Shown here piece after piece: positions 1-6,318 of a stretch of DNA of 7,284 nucleotides. The stretch comes from Bacillota bacterium (GTDB lineage Bacteria > Bacillota > DTU030): positions 1 to 7,284 of the forward strand of contig DUTA01000038.1 of assembly GCA_012842325.1 (NCBI GenBank), given 5' to 3'. The notes under the pieces were generated by a model. That model saw nothing but the letters and a program-made list of their open reading frames with translations. It was not told the origin of the DNA and made no database searches. Position 1 is the first letter of the stretch. Each line of letters begins with the position of its first letter. The translations under genes and the position numbers were made by a program.

Positions 1-2123
1 CAGGCCTGGACCGCCTCCAGGGTGGCGGCCAGGAGATCATCCAGGGAACGGTAGGCCGCCTCACTGAAGCCCACTCCCCCGGGATAGGCGTCGTGGATGA
101 AGATGGTGGCCGCCTGGGTCTGGTCGTGGGCCAGGGTGGAAAGGCCGCCGATGTCATTCCGATCGCACATGGCGAAGAGGGGCAGGAGGCCGATGGCGGC
201 ATGCTCGATGGCATGGAGGCCCCCCATGGGGTCCAGGCCCAGGGCGAGGGCTTCGGCGATGATATCTTCCTGCACCTCCAGCCACATCCCCACCGTCTCC
301 AGCTCCTGGGGCGGCAGGTCCAGGTCCCCTCCCCCCAGGACCTGGCCGGTGATCTCGTGCTTCCGCAGGAAACCGGTGACCCGGGTGGTGACCCGCAGGG
401 TCCCCATCCCCAGGCTGTTCCCGTGGAAGTCCCGCCGGGCCTGGGTTGCCAGAATCTGGGTGGTCTTGGCCCGCTTCACCATGGTGTAGTAATCCACATC
501 CACCTGCCGAAGATAGGCGCACTTTTCCTCCAGGGCCAGCTTTTCCACCAGGTAGGTCTCCCCCTGGTGCATGTAGACGGCACCCGGATGGGCTTCGGAA
601 AAGGCCAGCTGGCCGTCGATGACTCCCACCAGGCGGTTTTTGTTCCCCCTGTCCCGGAGCTGAAAGGTCTCCCCGGTGGTGCGGATCTGCACCCGGTCGG
701 CGGGGAAGCCTTCCCCCAGGTAGTACCAGCGCCCGTCGGAGTTGATGACCTGGCCGTCCTCGGCCAAAAGCAGCAGGAGATCCTGGCAGATATCGTCCCA
801 GAGGGCAAGATCGGCCCCGGTCAGGGGCAGTTCCTGGGCGGCGCAGGGCAGGTGGCCCATGAGGATATAGGGATTGGCCGGGTCAATGAGGGCCTGTTCG
901 GTGGGGCGGGAAAAGAGGACTTCCGGATGGCGCAGGAAATACTGGTCCAGGGGGTTGGCGACAGCGATAAAGATTACCAGGGACGCCTTCTGCCTCCTCC
1001 CCACCCGGCCGGCCTGCTGCCAGGTGGAGGCGATGGTGCCGGGAAAGCCGGCGATGATGCAGACCTCCAGGTCCCCCACGTCGATCCCCAGTTCCAGGGC
1101 GTTGGTGGACACTACCCCCAGGAGGGAGCCGGTAAAGAGGGCCCGTTCGATCTGCCGCCGTTCCCGGGCCAGGTAGCCGCCCCGGTAGGCAACCAGTTTC
1201 TGGCCCAGCCCTTGCGGCAGGGAACCCCGGGCCAGGCGCAGGATCCGCTCCGTCACCTGGCGGGCCCGGGAGAAGGTGATGGTGCGGGCCCGTTCCTGCA
1301 TGAGCAGGGCCAGGAGCCAGGCCGCATCGTGGATGTAGCTCTGGTGCAGGGGCGGACACCAGAGGGCAAAACAGCGCTCCCCCTGGGGGGCGCCGTTGTC
1401 GTCGATGAGGGTCACCGGCACCCCCGTCAGCCGCCGGGCGTGTTCCTGCGGGTTGGCGATGGTGGCCGAACTGAGGATGAACTGGGGTTCGGAACCGTAG
1501 TGGGAGCAGATGCGCTGGAGGCGGCGCAGGATGTGGGCTACATTGGTCCCGAAAACGCCCCGGTAGGCGTGGAGTTCATCGATGACCACAAAGCGGAGGT
1601 TGCGGAAAAAAGAATGCCATTTGAGATGATTGGGGAGGATCCCCAGGTGGAGCATGTCGGGGTTGCTGAGGACAATCTGGGCCTCCTCCCGGATGGCCAG
1701 CTTTTCCTCGTCCGGGGTGTCGCCGTCATAGACGCCGGCCGTGACGGGTACAGGAAAGGCCTGCACCGCCGCCAGCTGGTCCCGGCTCAGGGCCTTGGTG
1801 GGGAAAAGGTACAGGGCCCGGCCTGCCGGGTCCCGGGCCAGGGCATCCAAAACGGGGAGGTTGTAGCAGAGGGTCTTCCCCGAGGCCGTGGGAGTGACCA
1901 CCACAATATGCTCCCCCGCCGCCACGGCGTTGACGGCTGCGGCCTGGTGGCTGTAGAGTTTGGCAATTCCCTGCTCCTGGAGGTGCCGGGCCAGGAGGGG
2001 GTGTAAGGGCTTCACCAGGGTGCCGTACCGGGCTTCCCGGGGGGGAATTCTCTCTATGTGCTTTATCTGTCCCCTGTAGGAAGGGTGCTCTCTTATCGCA
2101 GCCAGTAGTTTTTCCGGATGCAT
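1..2123 (-). CDS. mrfA: MrfA/YprA-family DEAD/DEAH helicase with DUF1998 region, C-terminus cut by window edge
   Basis: ATP-dependent superfamily 2 DNA helicase. In Bacillus subtilis the family member MrfA (YprA) works with the nuclease MrfB in a repair route for mitomycin C damage. The 707 codons seen here run open from ATG at 2123, with GGAGG at 2131-2135 seven bases upstream. Visible motifs: Walker A TPTASGKT at residues 77-84 (Lys83), Walker B/DELH at 182-185, SAT at 219-221, ELGIDVG at 343-349, and QQAGRVGRR at 369-377. The C-terminal part carries the DUF1998 signatures EHA (640-642), MCDRND (Cys653) and DAYPGGVGF (about 678-686). The last partial codon in the window is TG-, which fits the first Cys of the metal-binding cluster usual at the end of this family. 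B. subtilis YprA is about 750 aa, so only about 40 residues are missing. A MrfB-like exonuclease could lie next, outside the window. Family assignment is firm; the repair role is inferred. Confidence 0.88.
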   Translation of the reverse strand, partial: MHPEKLLAAIREHPSYRGQIKHIERIPPREARYGTLVKPLHPLLARHLQEQGIAKLYSHQAAAVNAVAAGEHIVVVTPTASGKTLCYNLPVLDALARDPAGRALYLFPTKALSRDQLAAVQAFPVPVTAGVYDGDTPDEEKLAIREEAQIVLSNPDMLHLGILPNHLKWHSFFRNLRFVVIDELHAYRGVFGTNVAHILRRLQRICSHYGSEPQFILSSATIANPQEHARRLTGVPVTLIDDNGAPQGERCFALWCPPLHQSYIHDAAWLLALLMQERARTITFSRARQVTERILRLARGSLPQGLGQKLVAYRGGYLARERRQIERALFTGSLLGVVSTNALELGIDVGDLEVCIIAGFPGTIASTWQQAGRVGRRQKASLVIFIAVANPLDQYFLRHPEVLFSRPTEQALIDPANPYILMGHLPCAAQELPLTGADLALWDDICQDLLLLLAEDGQVINSDGRWYYLGEGFPADRVQIRTTGETFQLRDRGNKNRLVGVIDGQLAFSEAHPGAVYMHQGETYLVEKLALEEKCAYLRQVDVDYYTMVKRAKTTQILATQARRDFHGNSLGMGTLRVTTRVTGFLRKHEITGQVLGGGDLDLPPQELETVGMWLEVQEDIIAEALALGLDPMGGLHAIEHAAIGLLPLFAMCDRNDIGGLSTLAHDQTQAATIFIHDAYPGGVGFSEAAYRSLDDLLAATLEAVQA

Positions 2124-2186
2124 CTCTTTGCCTCCTTTTCTCGATCCTCTACTTCGACAGAGAGTATTCCTTCCCCTCCTCTTTTG

Positions 2187-2243
2187 CAATTGCCAATTGA
2201 CAGTTAAGCCCTTCAAGCTTCCAACCTCCACCTTCCAACTTCC
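2187..2243. repeat. Two-module intergenic repeat, left copy
   Basis: Module A (2187-2207) is three degenerate 7-mers, CAATTGC CAATTGA CAGTTAA. Module B (2219-2243) is a C/T-rich string built from TTCCAAC- and CTCCA-like units. Both reappear in inverted orientation and mirrored order downstream of the Fe-S gene: A at 3324-3344 (18 of 21 positions match) and B at 3221-3245 (23 of 25 match). They lie in the divergent spacer between the helicase and the Fe-S gene. They look like a dispersed, degenerating intergenic repeat family rather than part of either gene. Confidence 0.7.
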
Positions 2244-2279
2244 AAAAAGCGGCCGGCGGCTGTCCGAACAACAGAGAAA

Positions 2280-2295
2280 TATGATCCAGATCACA
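2280..2295 (+). promoter_or_regulatory. CRP/FNR-family operator-like palindrome
   Basis: TATGA-TCCAGA-TCACA matches the CRP-type consensus TGTGA-N6-TCACA at 9 of 10 defined positions. It also contains the FNR-like core TGAT-N4-ATCA, and the inner TGATC-CA-GATCA is perfectly symmetric. Its centre (2287.5) is about 36-39 bases upstream of the start expected from the -10 box at 2312-2317. It therefore covers the place of the -35 box, as a class II activator site or an overlapping repressor site would. The binding regulator is not in the window. HcpR, which controls ferredoxin-like genes in several anaerobes, is one candidate by inference. Confidence 0.5.
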
Positions 2296-2311
2296 GACAA
2301 AGGGGTTCTGC

Positions 2312-2317
2312 TATAAT
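2312..2317 (+). promoter_or_regulatory. -10 box for the Fe-S gene
   Basis: A perfect TATAAT lies 43 bases upstream of the Fe-S gene ATG. The position 17 bases upstream of it (2289-2294, GATCAC) does not resemble TTGACA but is the right half of the CRP/FNR-like palindrome. The promoter would therefore probably depend on an activator. The expected transcript start is about 2323-2326. Confidence 0.55.
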
Positions 2318-2360
2318 AAATTTGTTGTAGGAGCTTTAAGTAAAAGGAGGAAAAACCGCT

Positions 2361-3080
2361 ATGGTAATGCGCAAGATAATCCATATCGATGAAGAAAAGT
2401 GTGACGGCTGCGGCCTTTGTATTCCCAACTGCGCCGAAGGTGCCCTCCAGATCATTGACGGCAAGGCCAGGCTGGTTTCCGACAAGTACTGCGACGGCCT
2501 GGGAGCCTGCCTGGGCCACTGTCCCCGGGGCGCCATCAGCATCATCGAAAGGGAAGCGGAAGCCTTTGACGAGGAAGCGGTGGCCCAGTACCTGGCCCGG
2601 AAAGAAAAGGAAGCCCCACAGGTTCAGCCCGGGGGGTGCCCCGGCGCCTGCCTCATGGATCTGGCCAGGGAAAAGCAAGACCCGGCGGCCGCGGGTGAGC
2701 CGGAAGAGGAGAAAAAGAGCAGCCCCTCCCAGCTGGGCAACTGGCCCGTCCAGCTGCGGCTGGTCCACCCGGAAGCCTCCTATTTTGCAGGGGCTCACCT
2801 CCTGGTCTCAGCCGACTGCGTTCCCTTTGCCCATCCCGATTTTCACCGGGATTTGCTCAAGGGCCGGACAGTGGTGGTTGGCTGCCCCAAGTTGGACGAT
2901 CTCGAAGGCTACCTGGCCAAGCTGACGGCAATTATTCAGGCCAACGACCTTCGGGATATCACCGTGGCCCACATGGAAGTCCCCTGCTGCACCGGCCTGG
3001 TCCGGGTGGTGCAGGAGGCCATCCGCCGGTCGGGAAAGGATATTCCCCTTAAACTTGTTGAGGTCAAAATCCGGAGATAA
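2361..3080 (+). CDS. 4Fe-4S ferredoxin-like protein with cysteine-containing C-terminal domain
   Basis: A cytoplasmic Fe-S protein of 239 aa, probably an electron carrier or redox sensor. The N-terminal 60 residues form a two-cluster ferredoxin fold. Motif I is complete: C14-x2-C17-x2-C20-x3-C24. Motif II reads C44-x2-L47-x2-C50-x3-C54-P, with Leu where the second Cys normally sits, so cluster II may be [3Fe-4S] or altered. I recall the CDGLGAC pattern from related clostridial proteins, so this is probably a family feature and not a mutation. A charged linker (about 65-125) holds C93-x3-C97. A C-terminal domain of about 110 residues carries further Cys at C153, GCPKLDD (C175) and VPCC (C209, C210). 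ATG 2361 follows GGAGG at 2346-2350; ATG 2367 is the alternative start. It is a single-gene unit with its own promoter and terminator, divergent from the helicase and convergent with metX. It resembles what comparative genomics calls FrdX in HcpR regulons; that link is inference. Confidence 0.9.
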   Translation: MVMRKIIHIDEEKCDGCGLCIPNCAEGALQIIDGKARLVSDKYCDGLGACLGHCPRGAISIIEREAEAFDEEAVAQYLARKEKEAPQVQPGGCPGACLMDLAREKQDPAAAGEPEEEKKSSPSQLGNWPVQLRLVHPEASYFAGAHLLVSADCVPFAHPDFHRDLLKGRTVVVGCPKLDDLEGYLAKLTAIIQANDLRDITVAHMEVPCCTGLVRVVQEAIRRSGKDIPLKLVEVKIRR

Positions 3081-3111
3081 TAATTGCAGTTGAAAGGCCC
3101 TCCTTAATAAG

Positions 3112-3149
3112 ACAGCACTTCTGGCAAAAACGCCGAAGTGCTGTTTTTT
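3112..3149 (+). terminator. Rho-independent terminator of the Fe-S gene
   Basis: A perfect 10-bp stem (3112-3121 with 3135-3144) is extended by GGC/GCC (3123-3125 with 3132-3134) past one bulged T. The loop is AAAAAC and a run of six T follows (3144-3149). It starts 31 bases after the TAA of the Fe-S gene. Read on the minus strand, only CTTATTAAGG follows the stem, so it is a poor terminator for metX. Confidence 0.93.
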
Positions 3150-3187
3150 ATGAAACCGGGGGGACAGTTTCCATTTCCCCATGGCTT

Positions 3188-3296
3188 GGGCTGGCCCCTT
3201 GCAAAGCCGGCGACCATCCTGGAAGCTGGAAGTTGGAGGTTGGAAACTGGAAGGGGCGGCCGCCCTCGCGGAGCCCGGCGGCAAAGGGGCCAGCCC
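3188..3296. repeat. Long imperfect inverted repeat enclosing the right B module
   Basis: GGGCTGGCCCCTT (3188-3200) pairs perfectly over 13 bp with 3284-3296. Inside that stem, GCCGG (3206-3210) can pair with CCGGC (3275-3279). The loop holds repeat module B in inverted orientation (3221-3245) and the 12-bp palindrome GGGCGGCCGCCC (3254-3265). No T-run flanks it on either strand, so it is not a normal terminator. It could be a small structured repeat element or an mRNA 3' structure for the metY-metX transcript. Confidence 0.6.
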
Positions 3297-3344
3297 CACG
3301 GGCTAGAAGGAGAAGGGATTCCGTCAACTGTCCATTGTCAATTG
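3221..3344. repeat. Two-module intergenic repeat, right (inverted) copy
   Basis: This contains module B (3221-3245) and module A (3324-3344), both inverted relative to the left copy at 2187-2243. A GC-rich insert of about 78 bases separates the modules here, against 11 bases in the left copy. On the minus strand, module A reads CAATTGA CAATGGA CAGTTGA and begins directly after the metX stop codon. Confidence 0.68.
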
Positions 3345-4466
3345 TCAGCTGAGAAAGTCCCGTACCAGGGCAGAGAGGGGCGGGTTCTCAATGAGGAAGG
3401 CGTCGTGGCCGTAGTCCGAGACCAGCTCCCAGTAGTCCACCCGGCACCCGGCCTCCTTCAGGGCGGCGGCGATCTCCTGGGACTGGTAGGAGGGATACAG
3501 CCAGTCGGAGGTAAAGGAAACCACCAGAGTCTCGGCCCGGACCCGGGCCAGCACCGCCTCCAGGTTGCCGGCAGGGGCCAGGTTGAAGTTGTCGATGGCC
3601 TTGGTAATGTAGAGGTAGCTGTTGGCATCAAAGCGCTCGATAAAGGACTGCCCCTGGTAAGAGAGATAGCTCTCCACGGCAAAGGAGGGGGAAAATTTGT
3701 CCCCGGTTTTATGCTGGATCCGGCGGCCGAACTTCCTGTCCATACCCTCGCGGCAGAGATAGGTGATGTGGCCCACCATCCGGGCCACCGCCAGGCCCGC
3801 CCGGGGCCCGGGGGTGCCGTAGTAATCGCCGTTTCTCCAGGCAGGGTCGGCCATGATGGCCCGCCGCCCCACTTCATTGAAGGCAATCTGCTGGGCGTTG
3901 TGGGCGAGGGCGCTGGCGATGACCACGGCCTTCTTCAGCCGTTCCGGGTAGGATACGGCCCACTGGAGAACCTGCATCCCCCCCATGGACCCGCCCACCA
4001 CCCCGTGGAGGGTCTCAATGCCCAGGTAATCCACCAATTGGGCCTGGGCCCGGACCATGTCCCCGATGGTGATGAGGGGGAAAGCCAGGCCGTAGGGCCG
4101 CCCCGTCCGGGGATTGGGGGAAGAGGGGCCCGTCGACCCCTTGCACCCCCCGATGACATTGGAGCAGATGACGAAGAAGCGGTCGGTGTCTATTCCCTTG
4201 CCCGGCCCGATCATGGTTTCCCACCAGCCCGGCTTCCGGTCCCGGGGACTGTGGTAGCCGGCGGCATGGGCGTCCCCCGTCAGGGCGTGGCAGATGAGGA
4301 TGGCGTTGTCCCTCTTCTTATTCAACCGCCCGTAGGTCTCATAGGCCAGGACCGGCTCCTCCAGGACCTCCCCCGAATCCAGGGGCAGGGGTCCGGGCAG
4401 GGGGAAAGAGCGGGTTTCCACCAGGCCTACCGTCCTTTTCTCTTCTAGGCGCAGAGCCTGTGCCAT
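3345..4466 (-). CDS. metX: Homoserine O-acetyltransferase
   Basis: Alpha/beta-hydrolase-fold acyltransferase of 374 aa that transfers an acyl group, normally acetyl from acetyl-CoA, to homoserine as the first committed step of methionine synthesis in the cytoplasm. The catalytic triad is visible: Ser160 in the nucleophile elbow GGSMGG, Asp321 in FTSDWLYP, and His354 in DYGHDAF. Other family signatures are LAYETYGRL, HALTGDAH and GGCKGSTGPSS. The start at 4466 is chosen because GGAGG at 4474-4478 lies seven bases upstream. The reading frame continues back to 4529, but that part overlaps the end of metY and has no better ribosome site. Only 16 bases separate it from metY, so the two are surely co-transcribed under the SAM-I riboswitch. 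MetX proteins are sometimes succinyltransferases, and sequence alone does not settle this. A neighbouring O-acetylhomoserine sulfhydrylase type enzyme favours acetyl. Confidence 0.95.
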   Translation of the reverse strand: MAQALRLEEKRTVGLVETRSFPLPGPLPLDSGEVLEEPVLAYETYGRLNKKRDNAILICHALTGDAHAAGYHSPRDRKPGWWETMIGPGKGIDTDRFFVICSNVIGGCKGSTGPSSPNPRTGRPYGLAFPLITIGDMVRAQAQLVDYLGIETLHGVVGGSMGGMQVLQWAVSYPERLKKAVVIASALAHNAQQIAFNEVGRRAIMADPAWRNGDYYGTPGPRAGLAVARMVGHITYLCREGMDRKFGRRIQHKTGDKFSPSFAVESYLSYQGQSFIERFDANSYLYITKAIDNFNLAPAGNLEAVLARVRAETLVVSFTSDWLYPSYQSQEIAAALKEAGCRVDYWELVSDYGHDAFLIENPPLSALVRDFLS

Positions 4467-4482
4467 TTCTCTCCCTCCTCCC

Positions 4483-5757
4483 CTACACCCTGGCCAGGGC
4501 CTGTTCCAGATCGGCCAGGAGATCGTCAATGTGTTCCAGGCCCACCGAGAGGCGGACCAAATCCGGGGTGATCCCCGCTTCCCGCTGCTGCTCCGGGGTC
4601 AGCTGCTGGTGGGTGGTGGTGGCCGGGTGGATGATGAGGGACTTGGCGTCGCCGATATTGGCCAGCAGGGACCAGAGCCTGACGCTGTTGATCAGGGTCT
4701 TTCCCGCTTCCAGCCCTCCCCTGATGCCGAAGGATATAATGGCCCCATAGCCGTCCAGGTACTTCCGGGCCAGGTGGTGGGTGGGATGCTCCGGCAGGCC
4801 GGGGTAGCAGACCCAGTCGACCTTGGGATGCTGCTGCAGGTAGCGGGCCACTGCGTATCCGTTTTCCGAGTGCCTCTCCATGCGTAAAGAAAGGGTCTCC
4901 AAGCCCTGCAGGAGCAGGAAGGCGGAGAAGGGACTCAGGGCCGGGCCCAGATCCCGCAGGCCCTCGGACCGGGCTTTGGCAATGAAGGCCTGCTCCCCAT
5001 AGCGCTCCGTGTAGGAGTTTTCCGGATCAGCGGGCCGGTCAATGCCGGGGAAGCGGCCGTTGGTCCAGTCGAACTTCCCTGAATCTACAATGACCCCGGC
5101 AATGACGGTCCCGTGGCCGCAGATAAATTTGGATGCCGAGTGGACCACTATATCGGCCCCGTGCTCAATGGGACGGCACAGGTACGGTGAGGCCAGGGTG
5201 TTGTCCACCACCAGGGGAATCCCGGCGTCATGGGCAATCTCGGCCACGGCGGCAATGTCCAGGACATTGACCAGGGGGTTGCCGATGCTTTCAGCAAAGA
5301 CAGCCTTTGTTCTCGGCGTCAGGGCCCGGCGGAAATTCTCCGGGTCCGCCGGGTCCACAAAGCGGACCTGGATGCCGTGCCGGGGAAAAGTCTCGGCCAG
5401 GAGATGGTAGGTCCCGCCGTAGATGGTGGTGGCGGCGACAATCTCGTCCCCCGCTTCACAGATGGTAAAGAGGGCCAGGGAAGTGGCGGCCTGTCCCGAA
5501 GCCGTGGCCAGGGCCCCCACGCCCCCTTCCAGGAGGGCCATCCGCTCCTCGAAGACGGCGGTGGTGGGGTTCATGATCCTGGTATAGATATTGCCTTCTT
5601 CCTCGGCGGCAAAGAGCCGGGCGGCATGGTCGGCATCCTGGAAGACATAGGCCGTGGTCTGGTAGATGGGCACAGCCCGGGCCCCCGTGGCCGGATCGGC
5701 CTGCTGGCCCCCGTGGACCTGCAGGGTCTCAAAATGGAAGTTCCTTTTCGTTGTCAT
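4483..5757 (-). CDS. metY: O-acetylhomoserine sulfhydrylase (aminocarboxypropyltransferase)
   Basis: PLP enzyme of the Cys/Met metabolism family, 424 aa, converting O-acetylhomoserine and sulfide to homocysteine and acetate. The Schiff-base lysine is Lys210 in HSASKF. Asp185 in VVDNT, 25 residues before it, should bind the pyridine nitrogen. Tyr113 in IYGGTYHL should stack on the cofactor. Tyr58 and Arg60 in IYTRIMNP are the phosphate-binding pair usually given by the partner subunit. The length of about 425 aa is typical of sulfhydrylases, which are longer than cystathionine gamma-synthases. ATG 5757 is preceded by AAAGGAG ending about 11 bases upstream, a slightly long spacing. It is the first gene of the metY-metX operon. 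Some family members act on O-succinylhomoserine or on cystathionine, but the length and the partner MetX make direct sulfhydrylation the best call. Confidence 0.94.
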   Translation of the reverse strand: MTTKRNFHFETLQVHGGQQADPATGARAVPIYQTTAYVFQDADHAARLFAAEEEGNIYTRIMNPTTAVFEERMALLEGGVGALATASGQAATSLALFTICEAGDEIVAATTIYGGTYHLLAETFPRHGIQVRFVDPADPENFRRALTPRTKAVFAESIGNPLVNVLDIAAVAEIAHDAGIPLVVDNTLASPYLCRPIEHGADIVVHSASKFICGHGTVIAGVIVDSGKFDWTNGRFPGIDRPADPENSYTERYGEQAFIAKARSEGLRDLGPALSPFSAFLLLQGLETLSLRMERHSENGYAVARYLQQHPKVDWVCYPGLPEHPTHHLARKYLDGYGAIISFGIRGGLEAGKTLINSVRLWSLLANIGDAKSLIIHPATTTHQQLTPEQQREAGITPDLVRLSVGLEHIDDLLADLEQALARV

Positions 5758-5825
5758 GGTTGTTCCTGCTCCTTTCCCAGATACTGGTATTTACAAAGCC
5801 AATTGGAAAAGCAAATTATACCCGC

Positions 5826-5858
5826 GCCCCGGTCCGGGGCATTCGGCCCCCACGGGGC
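5826..5858 (-). other. Two tandem GCCCC/GGGGC hairpins in the metY leader
   Basis: 5826-5840 is a near-perfect palindrome (GCCCCGG-T-CCGGGGC). 5846-5858 is GCCCC-CAC-GGGGC. The arms of the two are interchangeable, so alternative pairings are possible. They lie between the riboswitch terminator and the metY ribosome site, within about 180 bases that otherwise hold no recognisable element. Confidence 0.45.
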
Positions 5859-5939
5859 AGTACCTGGGAAAAACCGCAGACCTCCTGAAGGGTGTGGGCC
5901 AGGATTGACACTGCCACAGCCTCCACCTCCCCTCACCGG

Positions 5940-5996
5940 AAAAAATTTACCCCTTTCCCGTGCGCCTCTGCGGAACACACGAGGAAAGGGGTAAAT
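5940..5996 (-). terminator. Rho-independent terminator of the SAM-I riboswitch expression platform
   Basis: On the minus strand, 5983-5996 pairs with 5945-5958 over 14 bp. After a single mismatch the stem continues with CGTGTG/CGCACG near the loop, and a T6 run (5940-5945) follows. It begins 15 bases after the aptamer P1 helix. GGAAG (6019-6023, at the P1 3' strand) and GGGT (6005-6008) can instead pair with TTTCC (5983-5987) and ACCC (5989-5992) of the terminator 5' arm, giving a plausible antiterminator when SAM is absent. Confidence 0.93.
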
Positions 5997-6010
5997 AAAT
6001 TTCCACCCGT

Positions 6011-6117
6011 ACTCTTATCTTCCGGAGTCGCACTCCGCTGGAATTGGCACCGTTCCCCACTGGGGATGGTTGCCGAGGGTTCACAGGGCCAGTCCCTCCA
6101 CCTCTCTCGATAAGAGT
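6011..6117 (-). promoter_or_regulatory. SAM-I (S-box) riboswitch aptamer
   Basis: Binds S-adenosylmethionine and switches off metY-metX at the transcription level. On the minus strand, P1 is ACTCTTATC (6109-6117) with GATAAGAGT (6011-6019), nine perfect pairs. The conserved core GGACTGGCCC (6086-6095) and GGCAACC (6068-6074) are both present. P3 is TCCCC/GGGGA (6062-6066 with 6054-6058), followed by GGTGCCAATTCC. P4 is CGGAGT/ACTCCG with a GCG loop (6032-6037 and 6023-6028). The order of elements, their spacing and the total of about 107 nt match the family. It lies directly upstream of an intrinsic terminator and the metY gene. Confidence 0.97.
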
Positions 6118-6133
6118 GGCACAGAATTGTGCC
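6118..6133 (-). other. Small hairpin abutting the SAM-I aptamer
   Basis: GGCACA-ATTC-TGTGCC on the minus strand is a 6-bp stem with a four-base loop. It ends exactly one base before P1 of the riboswitch and could stack coaxially on it. It lies inside the predicted transcript. Confidence 0.55.
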
Positions 6134-6180
6134 GGGATGCTATGCACTTTTTGCCACTATGACCTGTCGCATTTCCTCCT

Positions 6181-6209
6181 ATACTAGCAGATGGGCCAGT
6201 ATCTGTCAA
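6181..6209 (-). promoter_or_regulatory. Sigma-A type promoter for metY-metX
   Basis: On the minus strand, a perfect -35 TTGACA (6204-6209), a 17-base spacer and a -10 TAGTAT (6181-6186) preceded by TGC, an extended -10. The transcript should start near 6174, giving a leader of about 415 nt that contains the hairpin, aptamer and terminator. Confidence 0.85.
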
Positions 6210-6318
6210 TGCCGGGGCAAATAATCGCATTTTTCCCAAAAGGCAGTCAGAAGCGGCCAATGCCCCCTGCCGCCCAAAGGGACCGCCGGGCCGGGGACAG
6301 CCCGCCCCAGACAATTAT

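Noticed and set aside
93..2006. 637-codon open frame on the plus strand opposite the helicase
   Set aside because: Its codons are exact complements of the helicase codons. In GC-rich genes the antisense frame is often open, and the translation is Gly/Pro/Gln-rich with no domain.
2161..2189. Helicase promoter TTGCAA-17-TACTCT on the minus strand
   Set aside because: Spacing is ideal but the boxes match consensus at only 4/6 and 3/6, and the -35 lies within repeat module A. Too weak to annotate.
2187..2207. CRISPR or iteron reading of the 7-mer repeats
   Set aside because: Only three degenerate contiguous 7-mers per copy, with no spacers and no replication or cas genes nearby.
3138..4448. 436-codon open frame on the plus strand opposite metX
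   Set aside because: It is antisense to a gene with a full catalytic triad, starts inside the Fe-S gene terminator, and has low-complexity composition.
5815..5820. TATAAT on the minus strand upstream of metY as a second promoter
   Set aside because: No -35-like hexamer at the right distance; GC hairpins occupy that position.
5754..5978. 74-codon minus-strand frame whose stop overlaps the metY start as ATGA
   Set aside because: It starts inside the loop of the riboswitch terminator, lacks a ribosome site, and encodes Gly/Pro/Arg-rich sequence. The ATGA overlap is probably chance.
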